Assembly: GCA_013339895.1 (NCBI GenBank)
Contig: JABACO010000001.1
Coordinates: forward strand, 29,428,898 to 29,492,897
Source of the DNA: Ephydatia muelleri
Taxonomy: Eukaryota > Porifera > Demospongiae > Spongillida > Spongillidae
Length of the DNA: 64,000 bases
Direction of reading: 5' to 3'
Part shown: in pieces, positions 56,830 through 64,000 of the stretch
Layout of the letters: every line of letters starts with the position of its first letter
Numbering within the stretch: position 1 is the first letter of the stretch
Made by a program: the position numbers and the translations under genes
Notes under the pieces: model-generated
The model's database searches: none
What the model was told of the DNA's origin: nothing
What the model saw: the letters and a program-made list of their open reading frames with translations, nothing else

Positions 56830-57855
56830 ACATGTACTTCATACCAAATACAAATTATAAATTGCTACATGCAATCCGCCACACTTGCAACGTGGCTATT
56901 GTGCCTAAATCTTCAAGGCATTCTAAACATAAATATTGAGTAGCTTTATGACAAAAGTGTTCATACGAGCGGTAACGAGCCCACATAAAAATCCACATAC
57001 GTGTACATGAATGTCTGCATTTGTCTGACTTGAGTACGGTTGTCACACTCGTATAGGTTAGACGTATCCCGACCTTCGCGCTTGTCAAACAAAGGTCGAA
57101 ATCGGACCAGGTCTACTAATAGGTTAGAGTCTCACGAAGTTACCGTCGCTAGACATATGAACTCTAGGAAGTCTCGGCAGACTCAGTAACTCAGCGTACG
57201 GTACTCATGTCCAGACATGCCAACATCACAACCTCAAAATACGTGAGACGCCAATATACGACACGATACTGTGACGATAGGTGAATCTTACGCTGAATGC
57301 ATGAGGGTTGGCAGGTCTGAGCTCTCGCCCTGAATCATATATCTGCATACACACTTTGTACCAAAATCCAACTTACGCTAACACAGTCCGTGCCAAAACA
57401 CTGCCGCATCTATCGCAGCGCGGTCACCAGAAGACATTTGGCACACGTGACCTTATTTCTTTCACATACGGATAATTAGTTCACTTGCATAATCATGGTG
57501 TAAACGGGTTGCCATGACAAGTAATTTGTCACTAAGAGTCTGCTAATGAGGTCCTATTCACTCTCGCGATTAATCGCCAATATCGTGAAAATCGCGATTT
57601 TATCGCGATTATTTGGTAGCCAGTGTGCTAGACTGCATGGCATTGTCGCCCAATCGTGTATCAGTCAAAGCCTCTAGCGCGTAGGCAATGCAGCCGTCTT
57701 AACAGGAATACACGGTCCCCCGTACCGAAAATTGGCCCGGCCCATGACAGCGGCTAGCTTTTGACTGTGATATATATATCGAAGGGACGTAAAACAATTA
57801 TTCATATACAATTAGTACGTATGTGCACACATCTGCAGGCCCATGGTTGTGAACA
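56830..57855. other. No gene seen
   Basis: AT-moderate spacer. A CGCGATT-rich palindromic stretch lies at 57,555-57,615, and CATGCCAAC/GTTGGCAGG inverted ends bracket about 57,210-57,320. No coding support. Confidence 0.4.
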
Positions 57856-57864
57856 CCAAGATGC

Positions 57865-57934
57865 TAGTCTGGCGTAGCCACACCCTCGCGTAGACACGTA
57901 GGTGTCTACGCGAGGGTGTGGCTACGCCAGACTA
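57865..57934. mobile_element. 70-bp palindromic micro-element with 9-bp target duplication
   Basis: Starts TAGTCTGGCGTAGCC and ends with the complement; a 3-bp loop separates 33-bp arms. CCAAGATGC is present on both sides (57,856-57,864 and 57,935-57,943). It shares its terminal TAGTCTGG with the 55-bp element at 21,618. Confidence 0.75.
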
Positions 57935-58304
57935 CCAAGATGCTGCCTCTTTACCATAGTTGGCAGATGATTAGTAATTTATTCAATTCAGAACGTACTG
58001 CATAAATATTTGTTTGAGTGGCATGTATAGACGAAATTCGAAGGTACTATATTCATTGCGCAAGTAGCGGTAATATCACATGACTTACACGCTATAATTT
58101 ATTCATTTGGATTTGAATAAGGCTATCAGTAAGCAAGATTGCGCGAATAATTATAGAAGCAACCATTCAAGTGCATAATCAGTGACAGACAGACAGTGGT
58201 TCCCTGTAATAATGAAAATCTAACTATTGCAGGCAGCATCAATAACTGTGGGATAATAATTGTTCCAATGACATATCGAATTATCCTGTTGAGAGTGCTT
58301 TTAA

Positions 58305-59163
58305 TTACCGGCCTGCGTACAAAACAATGATGATATAGTTTTCGAACATGTGCATGCAAGCATCTATACATTTTGCGAATCTCTTACCACCACAAGTCTC
58401 CAGGCACGTCTCGGCATCGGAGAATCTGTTGCTATTTCCATTGCACCCTCCGTAAATGAAAGGCTCACACGTGTTGTTATTAGCGCTATAATAGAACGCG
58501 GAATTTGCCGCCTTGCATGGACGAGTTTCCAAGGGTTGGCTGCACACTGATGATTTATATGCTACAGTGAAATCCTATACATCACGTGCTAAGACATGTG
58601 ACTGACCGCACTTATTATTGCACTGGTGTTTCGAGCTGAACCTATTGGCATTGCCATGGCAACCTCCGTACACAAATCCCTCACATTTCCCGGAAGTGGA
58701 ATTGTAGAAGAAACTGGGAATGTATGCTAAGCAAGGCCCCGTTTCGGAACTCGCGTTGCACACTACCCGCGGGTCTGCGATTGGAATACATCAGTTATGC
58801 GATAACCAACTGCAACACATCACGTGCATGCGGACTTACTGCAAGACTGCTCGCATTCTGCAAACGATCTGAAATTGTTGCCGTTTCCTTCGCAACCTCT
58901 GTACACAAACTGCTGGCACCCCCCTGACTGCACATTGTAGAAGTATCTTACGAAGCCTGCCCTGCAAGGGCCTGTGACTGACGACAGACCGCACACTTTG
59001 GACGCTGTGTACGTAAGGCACCATGACGTTTGGGGAGGGAGGTAGGAGGAAGGATTGCTGCGTAGACCGCGGCTTTGAAATCACTGATCGCGTTCTCCTG
59101 GCAGTTCGCTGCTATCGACAGAACAGCGACGATAATGCCCACCGAGAGAGTTGCTCCTGCCAT
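58305..59163 (-). CDS. Secreted three-domain Kunitz-type serine protease inhibitor, gene 3
   Basis: Exons 59,085-59,163, 58,840-59,004, 58,607-58,774 and 58,305-58,546 join in frame to 217 residues, with the same phase-1, one-domain-per-exon structure as genes 1 and 2. The signal peptide is MAGATLSVGIIVAVLSIAAN. P1 residues are Arg (domain 1), Leu (domain 2) and Lys (domain 3), so domains 1 and 3 have trypsin-inhibitor-like loops. Domain 1 has VYRGC instead of VYGGC. Domain 2 is nearly identical to gene 1 domain 2, while domains 1 and 3 are diverged. It lies 36 kb from the tandem pair, in the same orientation. No clear TATA box upstream. Confidence 0.85.
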
Positions 59164-59639
59164 GTTATTGCCAACTCAAATATGCTGTACTGTCCGAGAT
59201 TAAGTGTGACCCTAGCCTAAGAGTGGGCGGTCACGTCAGGATGTGAATGATAGGGTGCATGCGCGCATGGACTTTGTGAATGAAGTACAGTGTAGGTTAC
59301 TGAGCAAATTCGATCGACACGGGGTAATATACATCTGTGACATCACGATCACCTCTCGTTCATCCGGTATGTTTATAATAACACGGTACATTTGAGTTAT
59401 GTACATACGCACGAACCCAATTCACAACAGGTCATCCTGTGTCAAAGGAATTCTGCACAACAGACATTACAAACTACTGAAATGCATCCAGTTATGGTAT
59501 CATGTCGCCATTGATTTCATGGGACCAATATCACCTATTTCATTATCTGGAAACAGGTGCATCCGTCAGTGATGTGGAATATGTGTGCATGTGTGGGTGT
59601 GGTGAGTTGTGTTACATGTACATCTGCATGGGTGTGTGT

Positions 59640-60700
59640 GAGCATCACATCAACTGATGCATATTATAACGGATCTGCTAATGCAGTTTTCACACTTTAT
59701 TTTGGCATTGTTGCTATTTTTTTTAGATACATTCTTACTTTGAGTGACTATTTCTCAAAATGGGTTGAAGCTGTTGCTACACCCAGCAAAGAGGCCCATC
59801 AAGTAGCAAGCACACTGTAAAAGGTTTGTATCATTTAACTTGACTCTTGACATGTGCAAGTAATATCAACTAAACAGCTAGATAGTAGTGATAAGATGAT
59901 TAAAACACCTTTTAAAACGCTACAGTTGTTTGTCAGTTATTTCTTCGTGTCACAGTAACTGCGCACTTATATAGATTTTCATGAGAATGGGTTTTACTTT
60001 CTGATAATGGTTCAGAATTCAAGAACAAGCTAAATGCTGAAATAATGAAACTGCTGGGGATAAGACAATGCCTTATCACACCCTACCATCCACAGGTACA
60101 TTCATTACAGTTGGTTTTGGTCTTTTAACTTGCTTATTTGGTCCCTGTGTGCAGTCGAATTGTCTTGACAAAAGATTTAATCAAACCTTGCAGAGGATGC
60201 TTGTCAAAGCAATTACATGACAAAAAGAACTTTAGGATGAATTCAGCAGTGTTTGCTTATAACACATCTGATCATGAGTCTAGTTGCGCACCATTTGAAG
60301 TAATGTTTGGGCGCAAAGCAGTTTTGCCGATTGATGTTGATTTGAAATCTGTGTCACCTGATAAGTTATTGTGGTAAGCTGTGTATCTCACCATTATGCA
60401 CTTTTGCACTGTAGTGCTGCAGTTGAAACTGACATGACAATGTTAACCAGTGAAAGGCAAAAATGTCAAAAGCATTATCCTTCGTGCACAGGTATAAGTA
60501 TTATTATGTTCAAATTATTTTATAAACTCCGTTTTTGCCACTAGGAAAAGCAAAAGCAGCAGTATGATGCCAAACATGCAAGTCTCGACATTTTTCAAAT
60601 TGGCACTGAGGTGTTTAAAGAATTATTTTGTAAGAAAAAAGATGAAATTGGACCCAAAGTGGGCTAGACTATACATCATTGCAGCCAAGCATATAGAAAG
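59640..60700 (+). pseudogene. Retroviral-type integrase gene with introns (gypsy/Ginger-like)
   Basis: An exon near 59,715-59,820 reads RYILTLSDYFSKWVEAVATP (first catalytic Asp region) and SKEAHQVAS. The next, 59,995-60,092, has DNGSEFKNKLNAEIMKLLGI and TPYHPQ (second Asp). After an intron-like GTACATTC...GTGTGCAG, 60,150-60,377 has RFNQTLQRMLVKAIT, a stop, then AYNTSDHESSCAPFEVMFGR and KAVLPIDVD. Later pieces (60,545-60,790) match the basic C-terminal domain (KLDPKWA.LYIIAAKHI, then YLKVFNHQL). Clean GT-AG gaps suggest real introns, unlike an ordinary LTR element. Stops and frameshifts (near 60,210 and 60,715) argue for decay. Confidence 0.6.
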
Positions 60701-60826
60701 GATTTTATTCATTGAAATCCACTGAAAATCCTTTTCATTTCATTAAATGTGTATTTAAAAGTGTTCAACCACCAGCTAACTGCACCATCAAGAGTCCAAT
60801 TTGTCGGCCCCACCAGCTTCCATCTC

Positions 60827-62245
60827 TCCACAGCAGTCCACTCCATCAGCCTCTCCACAGCAATCCACTCCACCAGCCTCTCCACAGCAGTCCACTCCAC
60901 CAGCCTCTCCACAGCAGTCCACTCCACCAGCCTCTCCACAGCAATCCACTCCACCAGCCTCTCCACAGCAGTCCACTCCACCAGCCTCTCCAGAGCAGTC
61001 CACTCCACCAGCCTCTCACAGCAGTCCACTCCACCAGCCTCTCCACAGCAGTCCACTCCACCAGCTCTCCACAGCAGTCCACTCCACCAGCCTCTCCACA
61101 GCAGTCCACTCCCCAGCCTCTCCACAGCAGTCCCTCCACCAGCCTCTCACACAGCTCCACTCCACTCCACCAGCCTCTCCACAACAATCCACTCCACCAG
61201 CCTCTCCACCAGTCCACTCCACCATCTCCCATCCACTCCCCAGCCTCTCCAGAGCAGTCCACTCCACCCCTCTCCACAGCAGTCCACTCCCCAGCCTCTC
61301 CACAGCAGTCCACTCCACCAGCCTCTCACAGCAGTCCACTCCACCAGCCTCTCACAGCAGTCCACTCCACCAGCCTCTCCACAGCAGTCCACTCCACCAG
61401 CCTCTCCAGAGCAGTCCACTCCACCAGCCTCTCCACAGCAGTCCACTCCACCAGCCTCTCCACAGCAGTCCACTCCACCAGCCTCTCCACAGCAGTCCAC
61501 TCCACCAGCCTCTCCACAGCAGTCCACTCCACCAGCCTCTCCACAGCAGTCCACTCCACCAGCCTCTCCACAGCAGTCCACTCCACCAGCCTCTCCACAA
61601 CAATCCACTCCACCAGCCTCTCCACAGCAGTCCACTCCACCAGCCTCTCCACAGCAGTCCACTCCACCAGCCTCTCCACAGCAGTCCACTCACACCCCTC
61701 TCCACAGCAGTCCACTCCACCAGCCTCTCCACAGCAGTCACTCCACCAGCCTCTCCACAGCAGTCCACTCCACCAGCCTCTCCACAGCAGTCCACTCCAC
61801 CAGCCTCTCCACAGCAGTCCACTCATCAGCCTCTCCACAGCAATCCACTCCACCAGCCTCTCCACAGCAGTCCACTCCACCAGCCTCTCCACAGCAATCC
61901 ACTCCACCAGCCTCTCCACAGCAATCCACTCCATCAGCCTCTCCACAGCAATCCACTCCACCAGCCTTTCCACAGCAGTCTACTCCACCAGCCTCTCCAC
62001 AGCAGTCCACTCCATCAGCCTCTCCACAGCAATCCACTCCACCAGCCTCTCCACAGCAGTCCACTCCATCAGCCTCTCCACAGCAGTCCACTCCATCAGC
62101 CTCTCCACAGCAATCCACTCCACCAGCCTCTCCACAGCAATCCACTCCACCAGCCTTTCCACAGCAGTCCACTCCATCAGCCTCTCCACAGCAGTACATT
62201 CCACCAGCCTCTCCACAGCAGTCCACACCACCACTCCATGAACAA
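60827..62245 (+). repeat. 27-bp minisatellite, possibly coding a Pro/Ser/Gln tail
   Basis: About 52 copies of a 27-bp unit containing CAGCAGTCCACTCCACCAGC. Because 27 is divisible by three and the unit has no stop, all three plus frames stay open for about 500 codons. In the frame of the upstream integrase tail (YLKVFNHQLTAPS) it reads as repeats of STPPASPQQ. Variants (CAGCAATCC, CATCAGCC, CTTTCC) cluster in the second half. Several units in the first third have 1-2-base deletions that shift the frame. Confidence 0.85.
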
Positions 62246-62630
62246 CAATCTACTTCAGGTAAACAGTGTGAATAAGGGTTCATACAAGTGGTAGGATTAT
62301 TGTGTTTGACAGAAGTTGTCTTTTTCTTGTCATTTTCCAAAAGACCAAGGTATGCAAGGTTTGATGGGATGAATTGCTATTTTTCCACAATAGGGGAGTT
62401 GGGGGTGGTATAACTAGCTATTACATCTCCTGTTACAACATTTGCGCATATATTTTAGTTCTGAAGACAAAGTTCTGCTTTCTCGATTCAAGTCAGAAAT
62501 GGATAGGTTGAAGGTAATGAATTGTTTTATTTGTATTAATATGATTATCACCTCCCTTCAACAGCCGGAGCTCATTGCCATCATCAATGGTGCCATTACC
62601 TCACAGATGCATGATGTATATTGGCGGTAA
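62246..62630 (+). CDS. Possible terminal exons after the minisatellite
   Basis: The repeat ends in EQQSTS at a CAG/GTAAAC donor. An exon at about 62,465-62,513 (DKVLLSRFKSEMDRLK) and one at 62,565-62,630 (PELIAIINGAITSQMHDVYW, then stop) follow with plausible acceptor and donor sites. They keep the frame if the acceptor is TTCTGAAG. They suggest the repeat is inside a gene, but the upstream frame is broken, so this is tentative. Confidence 0.35.
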
Positions 62631-62984
62631 CAAACAAGAGAAAAGTGCAATTCGTCATGGATGCGACTATGGGCCTATCAAACCATTACCAGATCACTAC
62701 AAATACTCCTACAGAGGGTATTGCAATAGCATGACGTGAAGCACAATATGTACATTGTACGTATTGTGAGAGGGCTGGGAACAGCAATCTGATGACTTCT
62801 GCATTTAACTACATGGAGTGTGACATGGGACATGCAAAATTGTGCAGATGAAAAAGCAAGACCTAGGTTGCCCATGGCGATGAATATTATTGAACCTAGC
62901 TACCCTATCATTGCAGTGTGCAGGCCTTGCGGTAAATTTACACAAACATACTGATGTAGTCTGGTGGCATTTAGCACTAGTCAT

Positions 62985-63345
62985 CTCGTCCCAGACTTAA
63001 GCTAGTAAGAATTTCATATCATACGCTCTACCAGGAGTCCATCATAAAAATAAATTTAATAAATTGCTTTTTAGCTAGGTGAAGCCTACGTGGCTACTAG
63101 AAAGTGCTTTCTTTGAAGACGAGAACTGCAAACTAACTATACATCAACATTTTGTGCGTACACGTCAGCGTGGTTGTGCCTACGCACTTCATATATCAGT
63201 CGAGCTGCTGGTAGGCTGATCGACATTGCCACTCGTTAGTGCAAGTGATATCAGATAGTGCTGTACTCCGACATCCCGTAGTCTCAGTGCCCAGACCTTA
63301 TATCACAGCACCGGATGTATTACATCACCGGTATGTGAAAATAAG
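62985..63345. mobile_element. Possible relative of the 85-bp MITE
   Basis: The stretch 63,280-63,345 (CAGACCTTATATCACAGCAC to CACCGGTATGTG) resembles 3,628-3,672. An ATCTCGTCCCAGACTTAAG end lies near 62,988. Boundaries and target duplication are not resolved. Confidence 0.35.
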
Positions 63346-63575
63346 AAAGCCATTTCAAAACGTTTATCATTGAGGGCATTGACAAATTCACGACCTTGGT
63401 CAGATATGCAGACACTGAATCATCCGAACCTTGTAATGAATGAGAGAAGATAATGAGCTACACCCTCAGCTGATGTTGTTGGAAGAGCTTGGTCCTCTGG
63501 TCACTTAGAAAAATATTCAGTACATGTTGCAAGGTATCTGACACTATTAATGAAAGTAATAATACTCTTATCAAA
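63345..63575 (-). pseudogene. Retroviral-type integrase scrap
   Basis: The minus strand encodes VRYLATCTEYFSK, a TGA in place of tryptophan, then LPTTSAEGVAHYLLSFITRF, a second stop, and VCISDQGREFVNALNDKRFE. The SDQGREF motif contains the second catalytic aspartate. The match ends at 63,345, where the putative MITE begins. Inactive. Confidence 0.65.
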
Positions 63576-64000
63576 ATGTGTTACCATCATAGCAGTGTTT
63601 GAGTATCACATGCAAGCAGGCTGTAATCATTTAAAATGTTAAATATGAAGCCCTTCTGGGTACGCAAGATTATATTATTGTGCCAGAGTGGCTCTTGCAT
63701 TGATCGTTTTCTATTATACATTACAGCAGTTTGAGGGCACTGCTTGTACCTAGTATGCTGCATGCCCAATGAGACATGAAATATTGGCTTTTCCCAGGTA
63801 CACCTCCATCAGGAGTCTGGAGTACACTGCTTTTTATGTATCCGGTTTGTAGAAAGGGTAAACTTCTAGACATCAGAAGATTCATTAGTTGTACCATTCT
63901 GAAAGCTATCGATAGGCGACTTGCAACTCAATGTCTCTCTTCTAAGCACATTTCACCAATCACCAAGCAGTTACTTGTCTGAAGTATTCTGTATATACAT
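63576..64000. other. No gene recognised
   Basis: No supported domain upstream of the integrase scrap. The short frames on either strand have no recognisable motif. Confidence 0.35.

Noticed and set aside
38920-57320. Possible shared MITE family at 38,920-39,050 and 57,210-57,320
   Set aside because: Both have TGCCAA-type inverted ends and GAGAC-like inner parts, but the similarity is too short to claim a family, and no target duplication was seen.
60712-62294. Three plus-strand frames of about 500 codons and minus frames rich in GVDCCGEA
   Set aside because: They are by-products of a 27-bp stop-free repeat. At most one frame (that of the integrase tail) could be coding.
1-64000. tRNA, rRNA or snRNA genes
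   Set aside because: No cloverleaf with internal promoter boxes or conserved RNA gene sequence was noticed on either strand. The only tRNA-like match is the 16-base primer site at 660-675. A covariance-model scan would settle this.

Overview
The window looks like invertebrate animal DNA. Spliceable genes have very short GT-AG introns (many 55-67 bp), and there are Kunitz-inhibitor genes, a seven-transmembrane receptor family, and dense remnants of many transposon classes with micro- and minisatellites. Compact introns, lineage-specific receptors and this transposon mix fit a sponge (demosponge) best, but this is a weak inference and a cnidarian is possible. I saw no tRNA, rRNA or CRISPR array.

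Layout. 1-855: 5' end of a Ty3/gypsy-like LTR element (LTR, tRNA-Leu primer site, broken gag, minus strand). 0.9-3 kb: two head-to-head fragments of an R2-like non-LTR element. 3.3-6.4 kb: two dead receptor genes, each hit by insertions; an intact paralogue lies at 34.6-35.6 kb. 6.5-10.4 kb: a TTAA-flanked DNA transposon with a decayed, unfamiliar transposase; a 690-bp deletion derivative is at 37.8-38.5 kb. 11.1-12.1 kb: a hairpin-repeat array and the 3' exons of an unidentified gene. 12.9-22.5 kb: a tandem segmental duplication with two intact three-domain Kunitz genes and one remnant; a third intact Kunitz gene is at 58.3-59.2 kb. 22.5-25.5 kb: unidentified coding pieces and a spliced integrase-core gene with one internal stop. 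26-29 kb: hAT-like remnant, gypsy RNase H scrap, 23-bp minisatellite. 29.1-32.5 kb: a multi-exon relative of the RAG1 N-terminal region (N-RAG type), disrupted. 33-34 kb: Penelope-like reverse transcriptase. 35.8-48.2 kb: MITEs, long foldback elements, hAT scraps and satellites. 48.5-53 kb: a spliced coiled-coil gene and a CACTA/EnSpm-like transposase in divergent orientation. 53.4-56.6 kb: CA repeats and a 2.5-kb purine satellite. 59.5-62.6 kb: an intron-interrupted integrase followed by a 27-bp minisatellite that may encode a Pro/Ser/Gln tail. 63.3-63.6 kb: another integrase scrap.

The genes most likely to be functional are the three Kunitz genes (secreted serine-protease inhibitors with diverged reactive-site residues), the receptor at 34,598-35,560, the coiled-coil gene at 48,479-49,410 and the unidentified gene ending at 11,417. 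Most of the rest is mobile DNA. Matching target-site duplications, and uninterrupted paralogues that show the empty site, let several insertions be placed to the base.
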